A stretch of DNA of 64,000 nt from Octadecabacter sp. B2R22 (lineage in GTDB: Bacteria > Pseudomonadota > Alphaproteobacteria > Rhodobacterales > Rhodobacteraceae): contig NZ_JAHKQJ010000007.1 in NCBI RefSeq assembly GCF_018861045.1, positions 310,001 through 374,000 of the forward strand. Reading direction: 5' to 3'. Positions 8,253-17,800 of the stretch are shown here, piece by piece (within the stretch, counting starts at the first letter, position 1; each line of letters opens with the position of its first letter). A program made the translations under genes and the position numbers. The notes beneath the pieces are model-generated. The model was not told where the DNA came from and ran no database searches. It saw only the letters and a program-made list of their open reading frames with translations.

Positions 8253-10802
8253 CTATTCCAGCATGCGGCCAACCATTTCGGAAGTGTCACGCGAAAGTCC
8301 CGCCGTGCCTGCAATGTCTTGAAGGACCGCACGAATTTGCGCTTGGCGGTCGGCATCATAACGGCGCCATGTTTCAAAAGCCGTGGACATGCGTGCGGTG
8401 GTTTGTGGGTTGATCGCGTCCAGTTTTTTCAGCCAATCCCCAAGAAGGCGATAGGCAGACCCATCCGCCGCATGAAATCCTGCGGCGTGACCGGCCAGAG
8501 CGCCAAAGACGGCTCTAAAGCGGTTTGGGTTTTTCATGTCGAAATCGGGTTCTTCGGTCAGCTTTTGTGCCGTTGACGCCGCTGCGTCAGGCCCCGCCGC
8601 CGAAACCGTCAGACCGAACCATTTGTCCATGACCAATCGATCACTCCGCCATTGAGTGCGGAACGCCGCGCTTTCTTTCTCGCCTGTTCCGTTGCGCAAC
8701 AAGGCCGCAAGGCCGCCAAGCTGCAGCGTCATGTTATCGGCATCCGCAAACTGCTTGGCCGCTGCAGCACCACCATCAAGACGGGTGATCAGCCCAAGGG
8801 CGGTGTTTCCAAGGCTGCGTTTTCCAGCGGATTTTGCATCGGGAGAAAACGGGCCAGTGTTCATGCAGTCAGCATAAATACGGGGCAGAATGTCTTGCAC
8901 GTGCTGGGCCATCGCCACACGCAACGCTTCGCCCGCGTGGTGGATTGCTATCGGGTCAGGCGTAACGCCCGCATCAAACAGAACCTGCGCCATGTCGCCT
9001 TCGGAGGGCAATGTCAGGACAAGCGCACGGAATGCTGGGTCGAGCGTGTCATCGCGCAAAATGGCTGCAATTCCATCAAGGTAGGCTTTGTCTGGCGCGG
9101 CCCCTTCGGTCACCGCCTTTTTATAGACCGCGCGCGCCAAGGCTTCGCCTGCGTCCCATTTGTTGAACGGGTCCGTGTCGTGGGCCATGAGGAATGCACG
9201 TTCCGCATTGGTCTGGTCGCGCTGCAAGATTACCGGCGCAGAAAAGTCGCGCAGGACTGAGGGCACAGGTTTGCCCGCAAGCCCATCAAAGCTAAAGCTC
9301 TGGCTTGCTTGGGTCATTTCCAGAACGGTTGTTGGCTGCACCTCATCCCCGTTTTGGGACAGCAGACCCACGGCAATCGGGATGACCATCGGGTCTTTGT
9401 CGTTCTGGCCTGGGGTGGGCGGTGTTTCTTGCGTGAAATGAAGGGTGTAGGTGTCGTCTTCATAGCTGTCCGAGACCGTTAGTCGCGGTGTTCCGGCCTG
9501 CGAATACCAGCGTTTGAATTGCGACAGATCGCGGCCTGTGCTGTCCTCGAATACCTTGAGCCAGTCCTCAATCGTTGCGGCGTCGCCGTCATGGCGACTG
9601 AAATAAAGATCGAGCGCTTTGTAATAGTCCTCATCTCCGACCAGACGTTTCAACATTCCGATCAGCTCGGCACCTTTTTCATACACCGTGATGGTGTAGA
9701 AGTTATTGATCTCAATAAAGCTTTCGGGGCGCACTGGATGGGCGAGGGGGCCGCCGTCTTCGCGGAACTGGCGCGATCGCAGGGTGATCGCATCCTCGAT
9801 CCGTTTCACTGCGTGACTGCCTTGGTCGCCTGTGTATTGCTGATCGCGGAACACGGTCAGCCCTTCTTTAAGGCACAGTTGGAACCAGTCGCGGCAGGTG
9901 ATCCGGTTGCCCGTCCAGTTGTGGAAATATTCATGGGCGATGATCGCGTCGATGCGTTCAAAATTAGCGTCCGTACTGGTCTCGGGCGAGGCCAGTACGC
10001 AGCTGGAGTTGAAGATGTTCAACCCTTTGTTTTCCATCGCGCCCATGTTGAAATCATCCACTGCGACGATGTTGAAAATGTCGAGGTCGTATTCGCGGCC
10101 ATAAACGTCTTCGTCCCATTTCATCGACCGTTTCAGCGCTTCCATGCCAAAGGCGCATTTGTCCTTATCAGGGCCGGGGCGCACGAAGATGTTTAGCTCC
10201 ACGTCATTTCCGGACATGGTTTTGAAAGTACCCGAATGGGCTACCAAATCACCGGCGACCAAGGCGAACAGGTAAGCCGGTTTGGGCCAAGGGTCGTGCC
10301 ATTCTGCCCAACCTTCACTTGAAGCCACTGGGTTGCCGTTGGACAACATGACGGGGTGGTCACCTTCAATGCGGACGGTGAAGACGCTCATCACGTCGGG
10401 GCGGTCGGGGTAGTAGGTAATCTTGCGAAAACCCTCTGCCTCGCATTGGGTGCAATACATTCCGCCTGACGTATAAAGCCCCTCAAGTGCCGTGTTGGTT
10501 GCGGGCGAAATTTCGACCTCAGCTTCCCACACGAACGGGCCGTCGGGAACATCGCAGGTCAGCCCGTCGTCCGTGATCGCGGAGGTCACGTCCTCCCCGT
10601 TGATCTTGGCCCAAATCAGAGTGACGTCTTGTCCGTGCAAAAAGAACGCCCCCGGAAACTCCGAATTTGGTCGAAACGAAATGCGGCTGATCACGCGTGT
10701 TGCTGTCTCAGCCAATCGGAACGTCAGGTGGACGTCATCCACCAGATACCCGAACGGGCGATAGTCGCTAAGATAGATGGTTTGGGGGGCTGCGTCTTTC
10801 AT
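8253..10802 (-). CDS. pepN: aminopeptidase N (M1 zinc metallopeptidase)
   Basis: 849 residues, close to the family's usual 870. It removes N-terminal amino acids from peptides in the cytoplasm. The exopeptidase motif GAMENKGLNIFN and the zinc site HEYFHNWTGN with the third ligand in LKEGLTVFRD are intact. The C-terminal half is the helical PepN domain. Ribosome site GGAG six bases before the ATG. It is divergent from glcB, with a 209-base region between starts. Confidence 0.97.
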   Translation of the reverse strand: MKDAAPQTIYLSDYRPFGYLVDDVHLTFRLAETATRVISRISFRPNSEFPGAFFLHGQDVTLIWAKINGEDVTSAITDDGLTCDVPDGPFVWEAEVEISPATNTALEGLYTSGGMYCTQCEAEGFRKITYYPDRPDVMSVFTVRIEGDHPVMLSNGNPVASSEGWAEWHDPWPKPAYLFALVAGDLVAHSGTFKTMSGNDVELNIFVRPGPDKDKCAFGMEALKRSMKWDEDVYGREYDLDIFNIVAVDDFNMGAMENKGLNIFNSSCVLASPETSTDANFERIDAIIAHEYFHNWTGNRITCRDWFQLCLKEGLTVFRDQQYTGDQGSHAVKRIEDAITLRSRQFREDGGPLAHPVRPESFIEINNFYTITVYEKGAELIGMLKRLVGDEDYYKALDLYFSRHDGDAATIEDWLKVFEDSTGRDLSQFKRWYSQAGTPRLTVSDSYEDDTYTLHFTQETPPTPGQNDKDPMVIPIAVGLLSQNGDEVQPTTVLEMTQASQSFSFDGLAGKPVPSVLRDFSAPVILQRDQTNAERAFLMAHDTDPFNKWDAGEALARAVYKKAVTEGAAPDKAYLDGIAAILRDDTLDPAFRALVLTLPSEGDMAQVLFDAGVTPDPIAIHHAGEALRVAMAQHVQDILPRIYADCMNTGPFSPDAKSAGKRSLGNTALGLITRLDGGAAAAKQFADADNMTLQLGGLAALLRNGTGEKESAAFRTQWRSDRLVMDKWFGLTVSAAGPDAAASTAQKLTEEPDFDMKNPNRFRAVFGALAGHAAGFHAADGSAYRLLGDWLKKLDAINPQTTARMSTAFETWRRYDADRQAQIRAVLQDIAGTAGLSRDTSEMVGRMLE

Positions 10803-11011
10803 GGGGGACTCCGTTGGGTTCGCTCAAACCTATGGTGCTGATCAAAGGGCTACAAGACGAAGGCAACCAATCGGCACGGATTATCAAGTTTCCTTATGAA
10901 GTGTATCAGGACAGAAATTTGGCCCGTGAGTTGCGCAGCAAGGTTTCAACGCGTAGCTCTATGGCAAGGCCATAATTTGGCTCCTGATTGCGACCCAAAG
11001 GGGGGAAGACC

Positions 11012-13159
11012 ATGACCAATCGTGTTACGCGCGGTGAACTTTCAATTGCAGCCGAACTTGTCGAGTTCATTGAACAAAAGGCGTTGCCCGAAACAGGGGT
11101 GACTGCGGATGCGTTCTGGCAAGGGTTCTCGGATCTGATCAATGATTTCGGTCCTGAAAACAAAGCATTGTTAGAGGTGCGCAGCAAAATGCAAAGCCAG
11201 ATAGATGACTGGCACAAGGCGCGCATCGGCACGTTGCACAACGAAAAGGCCTACGACACCTTCCTGCGCGAAATCGGTTATTTGGTCCCTGATGGAGACG
11301 ACTTCGAGATCGAAACCACCAACGTCGATCCTGAAATTGCGAAAGTTCCCGGTCCGCAATTGGTTGTGCCAATCACCAACGCACGCTTTGCACTGAACGC
11401 CGCGAACGCCCGTTGGGGAAGTCTTTATGACGGGTTCTACGGCACGGACGCCATGGGGCGCACTCCCAAAGGCAAAGGCTATGATCGCGGTCATGGTAGC
11501 CGAGTTGTCGCCCGCACGCGGGTGTTCTTGGATGACACGTTCCCGATCGAGGATGCCTCTCACGGGGATGTTGAACACTACACGGTTGTAGATGGCGCGT
11601 TGTTGATTGATGGCAATCCGCTCATGATGCCAAAGCAATTTGTTGGCTATACAGGCGACCCTGCCAAACCGAAGACGATCTTGCTCAAGAACCACGGCCT
11701 ACATGTCGAACTGGTGTTTGACGCGAACCATGTGATCGGGTCCCACGATCGGGCGTCCTTGGCGGATGTGCGTTTGGAAAGTGCAGTTTCAGCGATTATG
11801 GATTGTGAAGATTCCGTGGCCTGTGTGGATGCCGAAGACAAGGTCGTGGCTTACACCAACTGGCTTGGTCTGATGCGCGGCGATCTTGAATCCACGTTTG
11901 AAAAAGACGGCAAGACCATGACCCGTCGCCTGCATGACGACCGCACATTTACAACGCCTGAAGGCGGGTCTTTGACGCTCAAGGGGCGTGCTTTGTTATG
12001 GGTGCGCAACGTTGGCCACCTGATGACCAACCCGGCGATCTTGGACCGTGACGGCAACGAAGCCTTTGAAGGTTTGATGGATGCGATGATCACAACATTG
12101 ATCGCAAAACATGATCTTGCACGCGACAGCGGCAATTCGGTGCATGGATCCGTTTACATCGTGAAACCAAAGATGCACGGCCCTGATGAGGTTGCCTTTA
12201 CCAACCGGATCTTCAGCCACGTTGAAACCGTGCTGAACTTGCCTGCCAACACCATCAAAGTCGGGATCATGGACGAGGAACGCCGCACGTCGGCCAACCT
12301 CAAGGAATGCATCCGCGCCGCGAAATCACGCGTGGCCTTTATCAATACAGGGTTCCTTGATCGCACGGGCGATGAAATTCACACCTCGATGGAAGCAGGG
12401 CCTGTTAGCCGTAAGGATTTTATCAAGCGAAAAGGCTGGATCGGCGCATATGAAAACCAGAACGTCGATATCGGTTTGGAATGCGGTCTGTCTGGGCGCG
12501 CCCAGATCGGCAAGGGCATGTGGGCGATGCCTGACGATATGGCGGGTATGATCGAACAAAAGGTCGATCACCCCAAGGCTGGCGCAAACTGTGCATGGGT
12601 ACCAAGCCCGACTGCCGCGACACTGCATGCGCTTCACTACCACAAAATCGATGTTTTTGCCGTGCAGGCGAAACTGAAAGCAGGGGGGCGGCGCAGCTAT
12701 CTGCCTGCGCTGCTGGAGATCCCACTGGCAAGCTATCGGGCATGGACTGATCAGCAGATCACCCGCGAAGTGGAAAACAACGCTCAAGGTATTCTGGGGT
12801 ATGTCGTGCGCTGGATCGATCAGGGGATGGGGGCGTCCAAAGTGCCCGACATCAACAACATCCCGCTCATGGAAGACCGCGCGACCTGCCGGATATCGGC
12901 ACAGCACATTGCAAACTGGCTGCACCACGACATCATTGACCGTGGGTTGGTGATGACGGCCATGCATAAGATGGCCGCTGTGGTCGACGAACAAAACGCA
13001 GACGATAAAAACTACACCCCAATGGCGCCCGATTTTGGCGGCATCGCGTTTCAGGCGGCGTGCGATTTGATCTTCATGGGGCGTGAACAACCTTCGGGTT
13101 ACACAGAACCTGTTTTGCATCGCCGCCGACTTGAGCTAAAAGCACGCGATAACGTTTAA
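11012..13159 (+). CDS. glcB: malate synthase G
   Basis: 715 residues. It condenses glyoxylate and acetyl-CoA to malate, allowing growth on glycolate or C2 compounds. The catalytic arginine lies in [12 protein letters not shown], and the glutamate/aspartate magnesium ligands in [10 protein letters not shown] and the [10 protein letters not shown] region. The family's TIM barrel with an inserted alpha/beta domain explains the length (isoform A is shorter). Start at 11012 follows GGGGGAAG; an earlier in-frame ATG adds eight unlike residues. glcG follows 20 bases later, probably in one transcript. No isocitrate lyase is visible nearby. Confidence 0.97.
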   Translation: MTNRVTRGELSIAAELVEFIEQKALPETGVTADAFWQGFSDLINDFGPENKALLEVRSKMQSQIDDWHKARIGTLHNEKAYDTFLREIGYLVPDGDDFEIETTNVDPEIAKVPGPQLVVPITNARFALNAANARWGSLYDGFYGTDAMGRTPKGKGYDRGHGSRVVARTRVFLDDTFPIEDASHGDVEHYTVVDGALLIDGNPLMMPKQFVGYTGDPAKPKTILLKNHGLHVELVFDANHVIGSHDRASLADVRLESAVSAIMDCEDSVACVDAEDKVVAYTNWLGLMRGDLESTFEKDGKTMTRRLHDDRTFTTPEGGSLTLKGRALLWVRNVGHLMTNPAILDRDGNEAFEGLMDAMITTLIAKHDLARDSGNSVHGSVYIVKPKMHGPDEVAFTNRIFSHVETVLNLPANTIKVGIMDEERRTSANLKECIRAAKSRVAFINTGFLDRTGDEIHTSMEAGPVSRKDFIKRKGWIGAYENQNVDIGLECGLSGRAQIGKGMWAMPDDMAGMIEQKVDHPKAGANCAWVPSPTAATLHALHYHKIDVFAVQAKLKAGGRRSYLPALLEIPLASYRAWTDQQITREVENNAQGILGYVVRWIDQGMGASKVPDINNIPLMEDRATCRISAQHIANWLHHDIIDRGLVMTAMHKMAAVVDEQNADDKNYTPMAPDFGGIAFQAACDLIFMGREQPSGYTEPVLHRRRLELKARDNV

Positions 13160-13179
13160 CAGACCAAGCGGAGCACCCA

Positions 13180-13608
13180 ATGGCTGATATTTCGACAAAC
13201 AAAGCACGCACGATCATTCGTAAAGGCCTGATCAAGGCGCGTGAAATGGAACTCCGCCCGATGGGCATTGTTGTTGTGGATGCTGGCGGCCATGTCATCG
13301 CTTTTGAGCGCGAAGACGATGCGCCTCCCGGACGGTTTACAATTGCGCAGGGCAAAGCCTACGGCGCTGTGATGCTTCGTATGGCGGGCACGGCGCAGAT
13401 GGCACGCGCCGAAGCGCAGGCCTATTTCATGGCCGCGGCAAACGGCGCGTTTGGCGGTAAAATGATTCCACTTCCGGGTGGTGTATTGGTGCTGGACAAG
13501 CGCGGAAAAGTCGTCGGCGCCGTTGGTGTGACCGGTGATACATCGGATAATGATGCAATTTGTGCTGTTTTTGGTATCGAAGCAGCCAATTTGTCGGCGG
13601 AAATTTAA
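13180..13608 (+). CDS. glcG: GlcG/HbpS heme-binding family protein
   Basis: 142 residues covering a full GlcG/HbpS (DUF336) domain: GIVVVDAGGHVIAFER near residues 29-44, PLPGGVLVLDKRGKVVGAVG at 106-125 and GVTGDTSDND after it. Related proteins bind heme or act in glycolate (glc) clusters and diol-utilisation loci; the exact chemical role is not settled. It begins 20 bases after malate synthase with its own GGAG site. The pairing with glcB supports use of the glcG name. Confidence 0.88.
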   Translation: MADISTNKARTIIRKGLIKAREMELRPMGIVVVDAGGHVIAFEREDDAPPGRFTIAQGKAYGAVMLRMAGTAQMARAEAQAYFMAAANGAFGGKMIPLPGGVLVLDKRGKVVGAVGVTGDTSDNDAICAVFGIEAANLSAEI

Positions 13609-13695
13609 CGTTTTGGGGTGAAAACAGGGGCGGCGCCCTAACGGAGCTTTGAAATATTGACGCATCTTGCTAGGTAGATGCAAAAGAGGTGATGT

Positions 13696-14472
13696 ATGCG
13701 CAAGCCAGTCGTTGGTATCATTGGCAACTTTTACATGATCGGGGACGACTACCCGTCGCATTCGACAGGTGTAATGAATTCCGAAGCGGTGGCGCACGTT
13801 TGCGGTGCCATGCCGTTGATTGTACCGTCTGACCCAAGCCTAGTGAATGTCGACGACTTGATGGAAGTTTGCGACGGGTTTTTGTTTACAGGCGCCCGTC
13901 CCAATGTTCACCCCGAAGAATACGGTCACGCGCCAACTGAAGCCCACGGTGATTTTGATCGTGAACGCGACGGATTGGCGCTGCCCTTGGTGCGCAAATG
14001 CGTTCAGCGCGGGCAGCCGATCCTAGGTGTATGCCGTGGGTTTCAAGAAATCGCTGTTGCTATGGGCTGCACCCTGCATCCCGAAATCCGCGATATCGAA
14101 GGGCGCGACAATCACCGCATGCCGCCGGATGGCACGCTGGACGAAAAATTTGCATTGCGCCACGTTGTATCCTTGAAAGAAGACGGCGTGTTCCATCAAG
14201 TGATGGGATCGACCGAAGTGATGACCAATTCCTTGCATGGTCAGGGCATCATGGAGACGAGCGATAAGATCGTCATCGATGGCTACGCGCCCGATGGCAC
14301 ACCGGAAGCGATTTACGTTCGAGACGCACCTGGCTTTACGCTCTCCGTTCAGTGGCATCCCGAATACCAAGCCTGCGATGACCCCGTGTCGCGCCCGTTG
14401 TTCGAAGCGTTCGGCGAAGCGGTGCGCAGTTGGGCCAATCGTGAAGCGCAACCGCTGCGTAAGACCGCTTAG
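13696..14472 (+). CDS. gamma-glutamyl-gamma-aminobutyrate hydrolase (peptidase C26)
   Basis: 258 residues of class-I glutamine amidotransferase fold. The nucleophile is C113 in LGVCRGFQE, and the catalytic His-Glu pair is in QWHPEYQ near residue 217. PuuD-type members hydrolyse gamma-glutamyl-GABA in putrescine breakdown. Local neighbours are not a puu operon, so the physiological substrate is uncertain. A GAGGTGAT site precedes the ATG. It starts 87 bases after glcG and could share its transcript. Confidence 0.88.
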   Translation: MRKPVVGIIGNFYMIGDDYPSHSTGVMNSEAVAHVCGAMPLIVPSDPSLVNVDDLMEVCDGFLFTGARPNVHPEEYGHAPTEAHGDFDRERDGLALPLVRKCVQRGQPILGVCRGFQEIAVAMGCTLHPEIRDIEGRDNHRMPPDGTLDEKFALRHVVSLKEDGVFHQVMGSTEVMTNSLHGQGIMETSDKIVIDGYAPDGTPEAIYVRDAPGFTLSVQWHPEYQACDDPVSRPLFEAFGEAVRSWANREAQPLRKTA

Positions 14473-14475
14473 GGT

Positions 14476-14805
14476 TTACACACCTACAACCGCTATTGCC
14501 GCATTGCGCAACACGTCATTGCGGTTGGATTGGCAATACGCGGAAAGCGCCCCTGAAACAGACAATGTATCCGGCACGGCAGATAACCTGCCAGCCAACA
14601 CGGCCGCGCGTGCGCGTCCAAGCGTCCAATCCGTTGCCGCATCCAAGGCTGCGGTGTTTGACAGTTGATCACAGCGAATAAGACCCGGATCCATAGGCAT
14701 TGTGAAGGGTTGCGCGAGCACGGCCGCGTCGGATGTGGGTTGTGGGGCAGGGGCGATGCAGGCAGATAGCGTTGCAACGGGCAAAGCAAGAAAAAGATAA
14801 CGCAT
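14476..14805 (-). CDS. small lipoprotein of unknown function
   Basis: 109 residues with a lipobox (ATLSAC) at residues 11-16, so a lipoprotein after signal peptidase II cleavage. The rest is Ala-rich with two further cysteines (about 45 and 92) that could form a disulfide. Its ribosome site GGAG directly abuts a strong hairpin (14816-14842). The stop lies three bases from that of the convergent peptidase C26 gene. No family recognised. Confidence 0.7.
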   Translation of the reverse strand: MRYLFLALPVATLSACIAPAPQPTSDAAVLAQPFTMPMDPGLIRCDQLSNTAALDAATDWTLGRARAAVLAGRLSAVPDTLSVSGALSAYCQSNRNDVLRNAAIAVVGV

Positions 14806-14815
14806 AAATGACTCC

Positions 14816-14842
14816 GGGCCAGTGTTTTGAGAACACTGGCCC
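14816..14842 (-). terminator. strong hairpin between RTX gene and lipoprotein gene
   Basis: An 11-base perfect stem, GGGCCAGTGTT at 14816-14826 pairing with AACACTGGCCC at 14832-14842, around a 5-base loop. It lies 29 bases after the RTX gene's stop and immediately before the GGAG ribosome site of the next minus-strand gene. There is no T run on the minus strand, so it may stop, process or attenuate rather than act as a classical terminator. Confidence 0.7.
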
Positions 14843-14870
14843 GATGCCCAATTTCATTCAAGGGCTGATC

Positions 14871-17800
14871 TTACAAATGGATCAGACGTGCTTCGTGGGC
14901 TTTCAGGCTGCGACGGGCTGTTGAACCATAGAACGAAGGATCTGCCCGCAGTTCGGGGAAGATCGCGAAAAGTTCTTCGCGGGCTTCGTCTGATACAGCG
15001 CTAAAGCCGATATCGCCGGGGTGGAAGCTTTCGGTGGGGGCGCCTTCTGCGTAAATGATCTCATGTTGGTCGAACATGATGTGCACATAGGTGACCATGC
15101 CAGATTCTTCTTGAACAACATCCACGCCGTCCACCAAGTGCTTTGCAGAGACCAAAACCTCGCTTTCGCCGAACAGCAATTCGGCACGATAGCCTTGGAA
15201 CAAGACGCGGTGTTGTGGCGACACGATCAAGTCGCGCTCCTGACCTGCCAGTACGTTTTTCGAGATACGCACAGGGGCGAACCGGTCGACGGCAGGCACG
15301 GTGCGGCCTTCGGTCCAACGAACGGGCTGCAAACCGTGGTCGCGTGTGACCACCAGATCACCGATCTCAAGATCGTCAACAGCCACCAAACCGCGCTGCG
15401 TCGCGATGCGGGTTCCTGGTGTGAAACAGATGATGTTCTCGATCTCGGAGAAATTCAGGATCGTGCCGTCGTCTAGCGTTACGGAACCAGAATAGCTGCC
15501 AGTGCCGTCATCAACGAATGTATCACGCACAGCTTGGGTCAAGACACCGAGGTCGCCCAACTTCAGTGTGTCGCCGCCTATCAGCGGGCCGTCACCGTCT
15601 GGGTCAGGCGTTTCGCTGCCAGAGCCGCCATCAATTGTAATCGTGCCGTTGCTGGTTTCACCAAGATCTTCGAGCGTGAACGTGTCATCTCCAAACCCGC
15701 CATACATCGCATCCCCTTCAGAGAATGTGATGTCGTCATCGCCGCTGCCAGCGTAGAACGTATCTTCGCCTTCACCAGCGGTCATTGTGTCGTCACCAGC
15801 GCCCGCAAACACCAGCTCGTCGCCAACGCCACCGTCAACAGTGTCATCGCCAGAGCCGAGGTTGAACAATTCAACCTCCGTGAACGAGGCCGTGTTTGTG
15901 CCGTCACTCAACGTGCCTGTTTCTGCGCCAGTGAAGTCCAAAGTTACGCCAGTCGTCATGCCGCCCGCATCGACAACGTCAATGTCAACGAGACCCGCGT
16001 CTTCGCCAGCGGTGATGTCGTCAGTACCGAAGCCTTCGCCAAGTACGAAGCTGTCAGAACCTGTTCCGCCGTCCATAACGTCATTGCCAGCGCCGCCAGT
16101 GATGGCGTCCACACCCGAGCCTGCAACGATACTGTCGTTACCGGAACCACCTGTAATCGTGTCGTCGCCCGCGCCTGAATCGACCGTCATACCCGCGCTG
16201 TCATTGCTTAGGTTGATGACGTCGTCGCCACCTTCGGTTTCAATCGCCTCGATTTCGCTGAATGTCGCCGTGGACGTTCCATCTGAAATGGAGCCAGACT
16301 CATCACCCGTCGCGGTGACGGTGACGTCAACGTTTTGAGTGGACCAGATTTCATCGGTGTCAGTGCCGCCTTCGCCGCCCTCAATAACGTCAGACCCAAA
16401 TCCGGATTCTTGCACGAACGTGTCGGCATCATCGCCACCATAAAGGGTGTCAGCTTCATCGCCGCCGTTGATGATGTCGTCGCCTGTGCCACCAAAGGCC
16501 GTATCGCTGCCAACGCCACCAAAGATGAGATCATCCCCAGCTTCGCCATAGATGGAATCATCGCCGTTCCCGGCAATGACGGTGTCGTTTCCGGCACCTG
16601 CTTCGATCAGGTCGTCATTGGGTTCGTGGCCCGCAAGGATCGCGTCTGTGCTATCAACTTGATCGCCATCGGGGTCACCAACGTAAGACGCATCAATCGT
16701 ATCGTCGCCCGCGGTCCCGCTGACGGTGCCGTCAGGCATCGGGATACCAATCGCGTTTAGATAGAACGGATCGTCTGCATCTGTCGGATCGATGCCAACA
16801 AGCGTGATGGTTTCACCGTTCGGGAAGGTCAGCAACGCGTTGCCGGACCCGTCATCAGAAACCACAACATCATTGGTCAGAACTGGTGTGCGATCTGGAT
16901 CGCCGAGCGGCAGATCGTACAGGCCCGACACGTCCAATGTGTCGATGCCATTGAATGTTCCGTCGCCATTTGGGGTAGGGGCGTCGAAGCCTTCGACGGT
17001 ATCGTTGCCAAACCCGTCTTCCAACACGACGACATCGGCGTCGCCGTCAGGGGTATCAGTGCCGACACCCAGATCGATGTTATCATCGCCTGCGCCAGCA
17101 TTGATCGTGTCGGCGCCTTCACCAAGCGCGATATTGTCGGCGCCAGAAGAACCAGTGACACTGTCATCTCCAGAGCCGAGATAGATGTTTTCAATCTCAG
17201 AGAAAGTTGTCGTAGATGTGCCATCGCTGATTGTGCCGGATTCAGGATCCGCAGGGTTCAACGTTTGCAAATCGACAATAAGATCGTCTGTTACAAATCC
17301 GGCAAACAAGCTGTCGCCGTTAGTTTCACCCGTTTCGCCACCGGTTATGGTGTCGTTGCCAAAGTCGTCGCCCAGTTCGATATAATCGTCACCAGCATCG
17401 CCGCTCAGGACATCGTCGCCAGTGCCGCCAGCAACAAGGTCGTCACCTGCACCACCGCTAATGGTGATGTCAGAGGTATTGAGCGTACTGTCCAGAAAGT
17501 CGCCACCGTCCGTACCAACAATCGCTTCGATGTTTGTGAATGTGCCGTCTGCAATACCGTGATCGACATCGTAGGTACCGGCTTCATCGCCCGTGACCTG
17601 AACAATGACGCGGTCAACTGACGTAGATGAGAAGTCAAGCGTGTCGATGTCTGACAAGTCGCCATCTTCGCCACCGTCGATTGCATTCGTTCCGCTGGTT
17701 TCGTTCAGGATAATCGTGTCATTTCCAGTGCCAGCAGTGATCGTGTCATCACCAGTACCACCGTCAATCGTGTCGTTTCCTGTACCGCCATAGATTTCGT

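Noticed and set aside
9519-10196. Plus-strand frame inside pepN
   Set aside because: Shadow of a confidently identified peptidase with its zinc site on the other strand.
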